Positions 21,907 through 33,833 of a stretch of 64,000 bases of DNA are shown piece after piece (the first letter of the stretch is position 1; every line of letters starts with the position of its first letter). This DNA is from Adenanthera pavonina (lineage: Eukaryota > Streptophyta > Magnoliopsida > Fabales > Fabaceae). The notes beneath the pieces were generated by a model. The model was given only the letters and a program-made list of their open reading frames with translations, had not been told where the DNA came from and searched no databases. The stretch covers positions 31,046,501 to 31,110,500 of the forward strand of contig JAIVEN010000006.1 of the NCBI GenBank assembly GCA_026686845.1, read 5' to 3'. A program made the position numbers and the translations under genes.

Positions 21907-24196
21907 ATGCGCTATCCATTGATCACACAAGAAACAGAGCTCATGGAAATGGAAAATTCTCATCATTATGAAGAAGAGAAAATGATCAAAGTTCTCTATG
22001 AAGCATCATACAAAGGGTGTGTTTCAACTTTGAACCCACTTATACAGCAAGATCCTTTAATCTTGTATAGAATTAACTCGCGAACTACCTTCATTGAAAC
22101 AACCTTGCACATATCAGCTTCACTCGGCCACCTTCAATTCACAAAGGCCCTTATTACTCACAAACCTAAACTCGTTCTTGAGTTAGACTCCTTTCGAAGC
22201 ACAGCCCTCCACTTGGCTTCTGCAGAAGGCCACATCGATATTGTGAAGGAGTTGTTGCTAGCTTGTGAGCAGCCCTGCTTGGTTTCTGACCAAGAAGGGA
22301 GAATTCCCTTGCACATAGTAGTTATAAGAGGCAGATTAGAGGTCGTGGCAGAGCTTATTAGAGTGAAGCCTGAGTCTCTCAGTATCCTTCACAAAGGGAG
22401 AACTGTATTTCACTTGTGTGTGACACACAACCACTTAGAGATCCTCAAAGCTTTGGTGGATTCAGGCATTGACACATGTGATGAGCTACTCAATTTGAGA
22501 GACCTGGATGGCAGGAACACCATTCTCCACTCAGCTATCATGTTGAAACAAGTTGAGGTACTTTTTCTTTTTCTTTGTTTGGTTTTATAATCATGTTACC
22601 TTGGCACTGCTAGCTGAGCTAGAGTGTGAGGTCCAGCCAAACTCGAAGAAAGTTCAACTTTTTTTTTTGGGCCATGAAGAATGTTCATGTCTTCATTCAG
22701 TGTTTAAAAATAAGGATAAATTTAATCTACTTCTTGATCTTTGTATTTTACACTTCAAGTTTTCTAATCAATTATTTATATTTGATGTTGACCTAATAAT
22801 TAATTTATTTTCCCCACAACATTCACGCCATGAAAATTGAATGTTATCTTTCACTAAAGCAATATTAAGAAGTGAAATTTTTACATGAATAACTTCTTGT
22901 GTTTTCTTTTGCCACATATCTTCTTTTATTGTTGATTTCCACCATAATTGTCAAAAATTGGCTGGAGAGGATCCAAGTCCCATCTATATGTATTGAAAAT
23001 TCAATTAGATGAAACATTTAATTTAGACTATAGGAATATTACAATAAAGTGAATAAATGTAGGGCAGAATTGCAAAAATTAATTGTTAGGGATATATTAA
23101 ACTTATGGATGGTAAGAATGTATAATTTTAATTTTTCTTAGTTATGCAAATACCTTTAAATTTAATCCATTGCTCTCTTAGATTAAAACAATATAGCACG
23201 TCTGAATTTCCAGATTATTCCAATGGGCCTCTTTGTTTCAATATGTTTCTTGTAATTATTTTTCAGACTGTAGGTTACCTCATGTCAATTCCTAAAATAC
23301 GAGAGGCATCAGACTTGAAGAACGACATGGGGTTTACAGCCAGTGACATATTTCGTCGAATTCCAAAGGACTTGAAGATTCTCGAAATACATGACATATT
23401 GATGAACGCTAGCTTGATCAAAAGTGAAAAGAAAGAAACAGACATTCCACAAGCACCAACAACTACTGATATTGTCGTTCACGAATCAGTGGGACCTCCG
23501 AAGAAGTGTTGGAAAAATATGTTTAAGAGTTTGGGAAAGTGGTTCAATCATAATGGCGATTGGTTAGAAGAGATGAGAGGGAATTTGAGTCTTGTGGCAA
23601 CTGTCATCTCCACCATGACCTTTCAAGTTGTAATGAACCCTCCAGGTAGCTTCATTCAACAAGGTATATCTAATTCAAACAACACCACTTTTATTCGTAG
23701 CGAGAATCGTAACTCTACAGGACCCTTGGATTGCTTGGAGAAGGATGATGATTATCCCATGGGCAATGCATGTCCTGGGCAATCTATACTTGCTTCTAGG
23801 GATTCAGATAGCTTTCACTACTTCATAATTTGCAATACAATAGCTTTCGTCGCGTCTCTTGGAGTTACCCTCTTGCTGGTAAGTGGACTTCCTCTGAAGA
23901 ATAAGTTTGTGATGTGTATGTTATCTATGGGCATGGCTTTCACTCTCACAGCGTTAGTACTGACCTACTTTTGGGCCTTCTTAATGATAACCCCTAACAA
24001 ATTTTGGGACGATTCAATTAATAGGAAAGTGTTCCAAATGGCCCTTACCACTTGGTGGGTAATGCTTGCTCTAGCTGGTGCATACACCTTATTGACCTTT
24101 GTTATTTGGTTTGTTAGGAAATGCATGAGGATAGTTAAGCCCTTTGGACGTCTGTGTCAGAGAAACAGAAATGGAAATGGCTGTTTCTTTATATGA
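21907..24196 (+). CDS. Ankyrin-repeat/PGG-domain membrane protein (ACD6-like family)
   Basis: Two exons, 21907-22557 and 23267-24196, joined in phase 0 across a GT-AG intron (donor after GTTGAG, acceptor TTTTTCAG), give 526 aa. Residues ~59-228 hold about five ankyrin repeats (ALHLASAEGHIDIVKELL and IPLHIVVIRGRLEVVAELI are clearest). One repeat spans the splice site. Residues ~314-430 match the PGG domain (DWLEEMRGNLSLVATVISTMTF, then NPPGS in place of the PGG motif). Four hydrophobic segments at ~322-341, 401-424, 431-455 and 475-500 predict a membrane-anchored protein with a cytosolic ankyrin head. The loop after the first has NNT and NST glycosylation sequons. The family is linked to plant defence and salicylate signalling (ACD6, BDA1), but the role here is inferred. 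The start could be 21943 (MEMENSHHYEEE). Copia-2 lies just upstream. Confidence 0.9.
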
Positions 24197-24960
24197 TCTG
24201 AGATGAAAAAAAACAAAAAAAAGAAAAGAAAAGAAATCTTCTCTGTCTTTATAATCATGTACTACAAGATGTGATCATATATGTGAGACGCATTCTCTAC
24301 TTTTTATCTCTTTCTGATTGCATTATGAGTCAATTTTTAACTGTTTCGATATTATGATCTCTTGTTTTTTTTTTTTATGAGTAAAGTGGGAAAGCAGGAT
24401 GGTCCTCCTCAAAATTTCAGCAGTTGGGGTTCCATGGGGTTCCATCATGTACTTTTAACTATCATTCATGGCTTTTTTGACATCTAACTAAGGCCTTGGA
24501 ATAGGTCAACTGTCAGAGTACTAGCAGGCACCCATATCTAATAGGGGTGAGGGATCTCCTTATGATCGGTTGCTATCAAACAACACTTTAGCGTCAAAGA
24601 GGGGGTTTAAACCTACAGTCCGGTTATATAATCGTTCTTCTTGCCACTTGCACCAACTATTATGATCTTTCATGAAGCATTAATTTGGATCCAGTAAATT
24701 TGAATCAGAATGGAATTTTGTCCAGACAAACAAATTTTGATGGTTCATTCAATCCCACACTCCACATTTTAGACCATGTCACCTGTTCAAATAATGAAAC
24801 GTCGTTTTTCATTTTCCCGCATTAGTTGTAGCGTCTATTTGACCAATAATCAGAATAAAGCCACATGTCACCCATCATATGATACGATTCAATTCTTTCC
24901 TTCTCCCATTGTTCATTATAACATTAGGGAACATTTTCTAGCCAAAGGTGTGTTTTTTTT
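24197..24960 (+). other. 3' flank of ankyrin gene A, shared with copy C
   Basis: Sequence around 24670-24920, including AAAGCCACATGTCA and CATATGATACGAT, matches 53290-53480 downstream of copy C. A block at 24420-24660 has no counterpart there that I could see. No ORF with a domain. Confidence 0.6.
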
Positions 24961-26240
24961 TTTAAATAATCATGGAAATTTTTTTATTGCAGATTGATGA
25001 CGTGTGAACTCACATAGGTAACTCAGCCTAAGATGGCTTGACTCAACCACTACAATTTTTTTATCTTCTTATAACACACAAACTATAGCCAAAGGGTCCA
25101 AAACTGTCGTTTAATTATTACATTAAGGAATATTTTCTAGTCGTAATCTATGTGACCGTTATCTATATTCTCTTAGGCAAACAGTTCTTAGGTACAATTT
25201 TCAAAACTGTTCTCATAAATGGGACAATTGGCAATGATTTTGGGGTATGGAATTCGGCACTAGTTTTTGGTTGTTGCCACTTGTACCAGCAGATATAATC
25301 TGTTGCCAATAAGTCCAAATATATTACTCCTCCCAGACTAAAATATAATTTCTATTTGACTAGAAGCACAAAAATCAAGAAATATAATTTTACTCATTAA
25401 ATTTATTAAAAAAATAAATTATTTTTTAATAGCACCCCTATTTAATACATCATATTTAAAGTCTACTATCTTTCTTAAGCCAACAATTTCTCCCAACAAC
25501 TTGATTTTTTTATTTCTTCCAAATCATCTTTCCATTTATCTAGAGTTAGAAATATGAGTTAAGTTTGACTAGTTAGCTTATTTAATAAAAAAAAGTTGGG
25601 ATAAAAATTTTGGAACCTAGAAATAGGTTTTTAGGCTCAAATTTTTTTGGCCTGACAAAAAAGGACTAGCCCATATAGGCCATGGGTTGGCCCATTTAGC
25701 CCTAAAGCTTTATTTTTTAATAATAAGCTTAAACAAATATAGAACAATTGGGGAATAAGAAAAACTTAATTAAATGAGATTTGATGTTGATGATAAATGA
25801 TGAATTGATAATGAATAATGATGACGATAACTAGTATTTAGATGGTTTTAGTTATATTAATTTAAAGAAATATGTATGCAAAAATTATTTTGCAATATTT
25901 TGTGAAGGTTAAATTAAATGGGATTTGAATTAAAAAAATAAAAGAAAACAGTCACAGGTATACAAGCCAGCCCATAAGGCCGTTGAGTATAAGTTAGGCT
26001 TGAAAAAATGATGCCTATTCAAATATGAGATTTTTTTAGTCTGGCCCGTTTTGAGCTCGACTCATGATGGGTTGGAATGTGAGCTAAGGTAACCAACTTC
26101 TTGTTATTGAGTATCTCTTTAGCTACTTATAATGAGACAAAATATGGATTTTGCATAAGTATCAGTAATTGCATGCATGCCATGATATAAACCTGAAGCA
26201 TGAAAAATAATATGCCCTGTTTGTTTTCCCAATGGAAATC
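24960..26240 (+). repeat. 3' flank of ankyrin locus A, duplicated at copy B
   Basis: This matches 36690-38440 in two long blocks, for example GATTGATGACGTGT...GGCTTGACTCA and AACTTGATTTTTT...GAAATATGAGTTAAG. Copy B has an extra Stowaway MITE at 37035-37306. Within 25590-26090, GGCC/GGGTTGGCCC-rich stretches in opposite orientation hint at an old hAT-like element, but the ends are not clear. The homology stops at about 26240, where gypsy sequence begins. Confidence 0.65.
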
Positions 26241-26252
26241 ATGCTTCTGCGA

Positions 26253-26444
26253 TCATGATCTGGTTATAACCTGAGAAGCAATCCATGAAGGAAAAGAGTG
26301 CAGTCCTCGCTCTTGCTCAATTAACATATTTGCTATAGGTATCATGTATATGCCTTTGGGTGTTGTGGTGTTGAGGTTGTGAAAATCAGCACATACTCTC
26401 AGCTTGTCACTCTTTTTATCACTAGTACTATATTCAACAACCAT
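26253..26444 (-). pseudogene. Gypsy reverse transcriptase fragment
   Basis: This 63-aa frame holds the fingers region of a Ty3/gypsy RT: RVCADFHNLNTTTPKG, then the PIANMLIEQ stretch, corresponding to the usual RVCVDFR.LN...PKD.YP.P. The frame then changes to unrelated residues (SFPSWIASQ in place of the metal-binding FMD), so the sequence is frameshifted just before the first catalytic aspartate. Confidence 0.75.
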
Positions 26445-27248
26445 GGAGTGTATTAGTTTGGCATGATGTACCTAGCTTGTAGGAGGCATTGAATTTCGTC
26501 CTTTACTTTGAGTTCGATCTCGTTGGACATCCTTTAATGTGGCTACTAGTATGGTTTGAACTTGGGCTTGATTGGAAGATGGTGCTCTACCACATTTTCG
26601 TTTAGACTCGATATCCCTTGAAAATCCCATCCAAAGCAATATCAAAACTCTAATAAAAGGGAAACTAAAGGCTCCCTTATCTCTGGGTTAAGTAGAGAAC
26701 TAATGTAAGTGATTCTCGGCTCTTTGATGGAGCCCAGGTTGATAGCTTCAAGTGGATCTTGGACCTCAGGAGTGATATCTTCAAATTTCACAGGTACTGG
26801 AGGTAGCTCTAGGGAGATTTCTGCCTTATTCTCCTTGTCATGTTTAGATCACTTCTACTACCAAGGCATCAAGGTCCTTTTCTTTCAACACGATCTTGTC
26901 TAATAGCAGCTACAAGTTCTATTTGTATATAGTGACTGCAACGACTGCTATTACAGTAGCTTCATTAATCATTTGGCATCTCAATAATGGGTCCTACAAT
27001 TAGCCTATACATAGGCACGATGGCTTGAGGGTTCATACCAGCTTGAGTGTCCTTGCTTTGTAGGCTTTTAAGTCCACGCGAATTTTTCCTTGCACCTTTC
27101 TTTAGCTTGATTGGCCTTATCAAGGGATTGTAGAAATGTGTATAGATGGCATCTAGTATATTGTGGAATAGTCTATCGTTGGCCTACACAATCTCCACAA
27201 TGTTCCATTCCACATGATAAGGAACTAATGTAAAGATGATGGGATGTA

Positions 27249-27446
27249 TTAGTTAGCATGGATCCAGTCGCACCTGAGCAAAGCTTGATAGTAAGTTGTT
27301 GACCTTACCACAAAGAAACTAGTGATGGACGTCTTGGACCCAACGATGAGCTCTATAGGCAAGAGCTTGAGCACTTTGGAAGGTTCTCCATTAAAGTTAA
27401 CCATGGTAACCTCTGTCGTAATAAGGTCCTCTGTGGCTTTCCCCAA
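27249..27446 (-). pseudogene. Gypsy aspartic-protease-like fragment
   Basis: This 65-aa frame resembles the retropepsin-like region before RT in plant gypsy elements, with a hydrophobic strand pattern (LLPIELIVGSKTSITSFFVV) and the ALLRCDWIHAN ending (usually ALLGRDWIH). The active-site D-S/T-G is not within the frame. Confidence 0.6.
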
Positions 27447-28640
27447 ACTCTATAGCGCTCTGGCTGACAAGATTTTAATTATTGAGTCGTTATCCACCAA
27501 TACTTTGTAGAAAGTCCTGCCATCTAGTTGATCTTTGAAGCATAGTGGCTTGATGTGGCAAGTCATTCACAATATGGGTTTCTCCAGAATTATGCTCTGA
27601 GGCTCTCCAGTTTTGTCTTGTACTGTAACCCTCCTGGTTACTTTAAAGTTCCTCGCTTGATTTGCCTTAAGTGAGATCTTAGGTGCTCTTGGTTGATTAA
27701 TCTCAAATTTATGAAATTTAAAAGGAAAAGTTACAGAAACCATGGAGTAAATAGCCATAGGAACATCACATATGCTAATCGACAAGGCCCTCAAGCCTTC
27801 GCTGATGTCTTTGTACTCAGTGCTTTCCTTATCCTTTGTAGCTTCTTTGGAGAATTTACTTTATAGTGGCTTATGCTCTTTAGTGTGACTTTTGTCCCGT
27901 TTGTTAGCCCGCCTTGAGGCAGCACTCTTTCTTTGCATCCTCCTCCTCTGAGTTTAGGTTAGAGGCGCGGGGAACTTCTTATGTCGAATTATTTCCCATT
28001 CCTTCTCGAGTACCTGCTGAGGTGGAACCACAAAATGTGGAGACTTCATTCATGATTGTCTATCCCACTTACTTAGTATGCTCTCTCATTCAGTTGGTTT
28101 TCCAGTAAAGAGAGGGCTCAGTTCTACTGAATAGTTCACCAAGTAGTCAAACTTCCCTATTGGCTCCCTAAGGGTATCCCACACAGTTTTGCACTTCGTG
28201 TTGTGGTCTGATTGTTTTGTCGTCTGACCTTCAGACCTCCTCCTCTTAACAATTGTTAGTGGAGCGAGTCTAGGTATCGTGATACTTACAATAATCTCAC
28301 CCTTTTGGTTCATCACTGGAATGGATGGTGAGGCCAAACAGGAGAGTAATGAATTGCTCCTAAAGTAAGAAGTCAAAGATCCCGTCGATCTTGGACACAT
28401 CAAAGGTATATATTGGTGTATGAAGTATTCCTTACCTCTGTGCGTCTAGGTTCCTTTTGACTAACATGGGGCACACTTGTGCTCCAGAGTTTACTATCTC
28501 AACTACCATGGCATCGTGACCTAACTCTCTATAATATGTCCCGGTACTGCTTTTTCACTTAGCATCATCCTCTCAAAGGAGCTCTTCATACTCTGCTGCC
28601 TTATGAGCTAACTTATAGAAGTCATGGAACTCCATTCCTC

Positions 28641-29212
28641 ATAACTTCTTCCAAAACTCAAAGTTTAGTCCCTCTTGAGTGATAAATCATATTTTTCTAT
28701 TATTTTTTTCTTCCATACTTAATTCTAGTGCAATTTTGGTTAATTCCATGTATTTAATGCAATTTTCATATTTTAGCCTGATTCGGAGTTTAGTCAAATT
28801 TATGGCTAAAATCATGTAATTAGGTTTATTTTATGTTGACTATTCATATTCCATAATTTCATGGTTTAATTCTTTCTATTGGAGTGATTTCCACTGATTT
28901 AGGGTAATTCAGTACTTAATTAAGCCTAATAGAGTGGTTAATCAGGGAATTTTAGGGCTAGGTCTTTTTAGTTTTCTTTGGGAAGATACCATTCCATACA
29001 TCGTATGACAATCCTTACCATCCCATGTCATTAGTTTTTCATTTATGTCAAACTTGTTTTTAGACTATTGTTTCTACCATTTTCCACTAGATCATTTTAC
29101 CTCTAGTTAGAGGTGCATTTGATTTTAATTTTAATTTTCTCTAATGATTTTGGATTAATTCACCTAATCATTTTTTTAAACACTTAATTAATCATAATCT
29201 CAGTCATTTAAA
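28641..29212. other. AT-rich intergenic DNA, nothing recognised
   Basis: No ORF over 60 codons with features. Repeated ATTTTAATTTTAATTTTC-like stretches near 29120 are low complexity. Confidence 0.4.
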
Positions 29213-29454
29213 GGCTCCATTTGGTTCAAGAGATTTTGGAGGGGAGGGAAGGGAAGGGAAAATTTTCCATCCTATTTTTTTTTCAATTAAACAAAGAAAA
29301 ATGAGTATTTTCACTTCTGTCTCTTCCTCTCCTTCCTGTCTAAGGACAAGAGGAAAACTATCATCTCCCCTTATTTGGTTTGATAAAAAAATAGAATGAA
29401 AAAATTTTCCCTCATCTCCTCTCTACTCCAAAATCCCTCGAACCAAACGGAGCA
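29213..29454. mobile_element. MITE (hAT-like TIRs)
   Basis: The left end GCTCCATTTGGTTCAAGAGA and the right end CTCGAACCAAACGGAGC are inverted repeats that extend inward (GATTTTGGAG facing CTCCAAAATC) for about 33 bp with few mismatches. At ~240 bp with no ORF this is a miniature inverted-repeat element. The GGCTCCGTTTGGTTC type of terminus is common among plant hAT-like MITEs. A clear 8-bp target duplication was not found. Confidence 0.7.
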
Positions 29455-29766
29455 AGGTTGGCTAAAATTATTTAAGATTTGGTTTAAGAGCCAGTCAAAG
29501 TTCGATTAACCAAGGACGTTTTGGCCATTTTTCCTTGGATCCCTAATTTCTCATTATTTTCTTAGGTTTTTAATTTCTTTCTTTTTCATTTATTTTATCA
29601 TATTTTGCTTAATTTTTATGTTAATTTTCATTCTAATTAAGCTCTTAATCTTGATTAATTTTTAATTATGTATTTGTCTTATGGTTTTATTTAATTATGT
29701 TACTTAATTATATATGTCATATGATTTTATTCTTGTGTAACATTTTTAATAGGATATATGGCATGG

Positions 29767-31002
29767 ACATGTGGGTTATGATAAGGCAAGACAAGAGCTT
29801 ATTTGGCAAATTTTCCTTTCTTCATTGGCCACTTATTCCGCCTCACCTATAGCTTGGATTCCACCTCATCCACTTATTCTACTCAACTTGCCACCTTACT
29901 ATATCACTCTAAAATTCCCATTACACCATTGGCAGCACCCTAAACCTAATTTGGAAGTCATTGTGTGGCTGAACTAGACTTGGAGAGAGAAGGCCGAACA
30001 CACACACACACACACACTCTCTATCTCTTTCTCTCACATTCATGTCTTCATCGTTCTTTACCATGGTTAATAAAATCGGACTAAACTAGCTATTTCAGCA
30101 AGTTAAATCGGGAACCGGTCTATGGTTTGGTCTGAAACATGAAGATAATTGGTAAAATGAGGAACCGGTCAAAATTTGGTGAAACTTGGCAAAAACTGGT
30201 GGTTTATTGGTCTAAATGGTTCAAATTCGAGAAGAAGAAGGAGAAGAAACCGATTGTATATTTTGCTCAGAGTTAACATGTGGGTTATGACCAGGCAAGA
30301 CGAGCTTATTTGGCAAATTTTCCTTTCTTCATTGGCCACTTATCTCGCCTCACCTACACCTTGGATTCCACCTTATCTACTTATCTTACTCAACTTGCTA
30401 CCTCATCATATCACTCTAAAATTCCCATTACACTGTTGGTAGTACCTAAACCTAATTTGGATGTCATTGTGTGGTTAAACCAAACTTGAAGAGTGAAGGG
30501 CAAACTGTCTCTCTCTCTCTCTCTTTCTCTCTCATGTTCATGTCTTCATCGTTCTTCACCATGGTTAATAAAATCGGACCGAACTAGCCATTTCAACCAG
30601 TTGAATTGGGAATTGATCTATGGTCCGGTTCGAAACATGAAGGTAATTGGTAAAACAAGGAACCGGTCAAAATCTGGTGAAACTAGTTAAAAACTAGTGG
30701 TTTAATGATCTAAACAATTTAAATTTGAGAAGAAGAAGGAGAAAAAACTAATTGTATATTTTGCTCAGAGTTAACATGTGGGTTATGACAAGGCAAAAGA
30801 AGAGCTTATTTGGCAAATTTTCCTTTCTTCATTGGCCACTTATTCCACCTCATTTACACCTTGGATTACACCTTATCTACTTATCCTGTTCAACTTGCTA
30901 TCTCACCATATCACTCTAACATTCCCATACACTGTTGTTAGCACCCTAAACTTAAATTGGATGTCATTGTGTGGCTGAACCAAACTTGAAGAGAGAAGGC
31001 CA

Positions 31003-31036
<34 letters not shown>

Positions 31037-31274
31037 TTCACATCTTCATCGTTCTTGACCATGGTTAATAAAACCGGACCAAATTAGCCATTTCAACTAG
31101 TTAAATTGGGAGTTAGTCTATGGTCCAGTTTGAAACATGAAGGTAATTGGTAAAACAATGAACTAGTCAAAATTTGGTAAAATGGGTTAAAAACCGGTGG
31201 TTTAATAGTCTAAACAATTCAAATTCGAGAAGAAGAAGGAGAAGAAACTGAATGTATATTTTGCACAGAGTTAA
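29767..31274 (+). repeat. Three tandem ~500-bp repeat units
   Basis: The motif ACATGTGGGTTATG recurs at 29767, 30276 and 30774, giving periods of 509, 498 and about 501 bp. Each unit carries TTATTTGGCAAATTTTCC, TTCATTGGCCACTTA, a dinucleotide tract at the same place ((CA)n plus CTs in unit 1, (CT)n in units 2 and 3), TTCACCATGGTTAATAAAA-type sequence and AGAAGAAGAAGGAG near the end. Small ORFs repeat with the units and share the same frame start, but have no domain. The array could be a minisatellite-like expansion of part of a retroelement. Confidence 0.88.
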
Positions 31275-31465
31275 GTGAATTGACGCATTAAATAATAGAG
31301 GAGTTGAGCAAAAGCTTTGAGTGAAAATATGACAAAAATGAAGAAAATGAGAACCAGAACGATGATGGAAAAACAAAAACCATAAGCAAGTTTATGGTGG
31401 CTATGTAAAAATCAGTCATGGGTTTGAATTTTTAATCCCAGTTAAAGCCCCTTTAGACTATGTAA

Positions 31466-32130
31466 TTGTCTTGCACCCAAGATGTGATGCGAATGGCACA
31501 AAATCAAAGAAACAGAGAAAATTTGACTTTTCATGACAGAAACCAATTTAGGAAGAATTGCTATCAAAATTTTAAAAAAAATTTTCAAAAACCACATGAA
31601 AAAAAGGAAAGACTAATTTGCGAAACAAAGATGGGTTTAAGAGTTCGATTATGAGGGAAAAATGTGTTAGACACTCCATAACACCTGCTTCGAGAAACGA
31701 TTACCTTATGTTGATTATCCAATTAATATAACTTTAAAAATTTTCTATTACCCTTTATCATTCACATGTTGAAGTAAATATAAAAATAAGATAAATTAAG
31801 AAAAATGAAATAAGAAAAATATTATTTATTTATATGGGTGAAATTGATTTAGGATGAGACTAATACCTACGTACCCTATGATAGGAATCGAAATCCACGT
31901 ACATTGGGATAGAAATGCATATCAATGGGTTGATTTTTTTGTTATAAATATATACATTTTTTATAAAAAATAGAAGGTTCATAGAAAATAATTTATCTTT
32001 TTACAAACAAAATAATTTTTAGGATTGATTGATATGTTTTAATCTACAAAAGATATATTAAGTCCCATTCCTTACTTTTATCATTTTCTTCAATCAAATT
32101 CTTAAAGAGAGCCTCTATTTTTCTCCTATT
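31466..32130 (+). repeat. Diverged LTR fragment of the 41033-44652 family
   Basis: The segment matches the first ~700 bp of the LTR at 41033: a start resembling TGTCGCACCC...ATGCGA, the block GTGTTAGACACTCCATAACACC (GTGTTAGGCACCCCATAACACC there) and ACCTACGTACCCT with CCACGTA. Divergence is high. The later part to about 34980, with its pyrimidine-rich stretch, may be the rest of the same LTR. Confidence 0.65.
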
Positions 32131-32219
32131 CTAGAAAAAAAAGTGATTAAAATAATACAAGTTATCATGAATATTTTATTTTGGACTTGAAAAGAAAAAA
32201 TTTGAAAATGATTTTAATA

Positions 32220-32800
32220 TTTTCTTAAAATCAATTTTAAAACAAAACCAACTACCACATCTGGTGGCTTTATTACTCACAATTTGCTAATTAATACCTA
32301 AGTGTCCACGGTAATATCACTCGAAGCATGGTGCAAAAAAAAAATTGAAAAAATAGTTTCTTTTGTAATCTTAGTACATTGTTTTTATTTTTAATTTGAA
32401 AAAAAAAGTGAATAGGGTGTTGGAACATATTTTCATTTTTCAAAAGCATTAAAAATGAATTTAAAGCCAAAATAATTACATGCACCTTTAGAAAAAACAA
32501 TCAACTAGCATATGTGATGACTTTATTACTCATAATTTATTAATTAATACCTAAATGTCCACATTATTACTACTCAGAGCAAAAAAGGCTAAGAAAAATT
32601 GAGGACTTTTATTTTAATTATTTTCATAATTTATTTTTATTTTTAATTAAAAAATAAAATAAAAAGGGCCATTGAAGCCCAAAAATATTTAAAAATGAAG
32701 ACATAGCCAATAGGTATTATGATAATTTCTCACTCATAGTACAATTAACAAATACCTTATATGCCCACAGCTCACTCGTGGCAAACTCTAAGAATAAAAG
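32220..32800. repeat. Three diverged tandem repeats (~210-250 bp)
   Basis: The core TTATTACTCAYAATTTRYTAATTAATACCTAARTGTCCAC occurs at about 32265 and 32520, and a weaker version (CTCACTCATAGTACAATTAACAAATACC...TGCCCAC) at about 32730. Each is followed by CACTCG/CTCAGAG and GCA-rich sequence. This is an old tandem duplication inside intergenic or LTR DNA. Confidence 0.6.
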
Positions 32801-33567
32801 TAAGAATGACTATTAAAATAATTAAATATAAATATACAAGTATCATTTGTGAGATTGTGTTCATCTATCATAGATAAAACTAATTCTATTATTCCATACG
32901 TTGCACCACCATTAGTGACAAAAGCAAATATTCAGGAAGCAAGAAGATAGAACCCGAATGTGCTTGCTCTGATCCGGCCCTGCTTTGATCAGCTTGAGCA
33001 TCTCAACCAAATGATCCCACTTGTCATAAAAGCCAAAAAAACAATATATTAGAAATTCACTTGAAGAGTAATTCAACCCAAAATACAATCAATGGAAAAT
33101 CCCACTAATATTACTCACAGATAAATAAAAAGAAATTATCTCAAGACATATGATACAATCAAAACTCAAGGTCCAACCATCTTCCCTCACATCTTGGATT
33201 CAAATTACCATCTTGGCATGACATGGGCAAAATGAGATTTTAGCTTCTTTAATCCTAAATCCTAAATGTAAACTTTAAACATTTTAGCACTCAAACAAAA
33301 GTCCCCAGAGAAAAAAAAGGAACTTCGGATTGAAGAAGCTATAATCAAGTGCAGTGTAATCAATTTTGAATTAGAAAATAATGCCAAATTTATAGAGTCT
33401 GAGGGGTCCAAGAATCAATTTTGAACATTACAAATCAACTCCTCAATAGAACTAAAATATCATGATTAACCTCAAATGCCCTCAACCCGGCCAAGTACCT
33501 GACACCCAATTTTGATTTCAAGACACATGATCCTCCGTCTTGCTTAAAGCTCACCAGAAAAACAATA
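32801..33567. other. Intergenic DNA, nothing recognised
   Basis: No ORF with a domain and no clear repeat ends were found. Confidence 0.35.
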
Positions 33568-33831
33568 CTCCTCTAATTCTTAATATAAGGTCTTTTTAAC
33601 TGAATCACGTGAATTAAGAATAGAAGTTAGAACTAATTAACTACCTCGATTTCTCCAAAAATTTTAACATTTTTTCAGAACTACCCTTATTTAATTTCTT
33701 TCTTTTTTTTTATAAATACATTAAATATGGGCACTTTTTGAAAACATATAATAAATATTACCTCGTATATTGTAAAGATCTTATATTCAGGATAAGGATA
33801 AAATGCCCTATATATATAGAATCGGAGGGAG
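33568..33831. mobile_element. Stowaway-type MITE
   Basis: The element starts CTCCTCTAATTCTTAATATAAGG and ends ATATATATAGAATCGGAGGGAG, with TA on each side (33566-33567 and 33832-33833). Length is 264 bp. The CTCC...GGGAG termini and TA duplication fit Stowaway (Tc1/mariner-derived) MITEs. No ORF of its own. Confidence 0.78.
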
Positions 33832-33833
33832 TA

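Larger units (their letters stand above)
26245..28640 (-). mobile_element. Degraded Ty3/gypsy gag-pol remnant
   Basis: Minus-strand fragments occur in gypsy order: gag-like 28403-28086, gag/protease linker 27794-27567, protease-like 27446-27249 and reverse transcriptase start 26444-26253. The protease piece has the pattern LPIELIVGSKTSITSFFVV...YQALLRCDWIHAN, seen before the RT in several plant gypsy elements. The RT piece has LRVCADFHNLNTTTPKGIYMIPIANML. The RT is cut off before the YVDD box. No LTRs flank it, so it is a fragment. Stops and frameshifts are frequent. Confidence 0.8.

Noticed and set aside
23144..23266. Extension of ankyrin exon 2 upstream to the ATG at 23144
   Set aside because: This part is intron: it precedes a good TTTTTCAG acceptor, and the joined frame from exon 1 continues the ankyrin repeat only if exon 2 begins at 23267.
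25590..26090. hAT-like element with GGCC/GGGTTGG-rich inverted ends
   Set aside because: Partial inverted similarity is visible, but the ends and target duplication could not be fixed, so it is mentioned only inside the flank entry.
29767..31274. CRISPR-like repeat array
   Set aside because: Units are ~500 bp and contiguous, without short repeats and unique spacers, and the DNA is plant nuclear.
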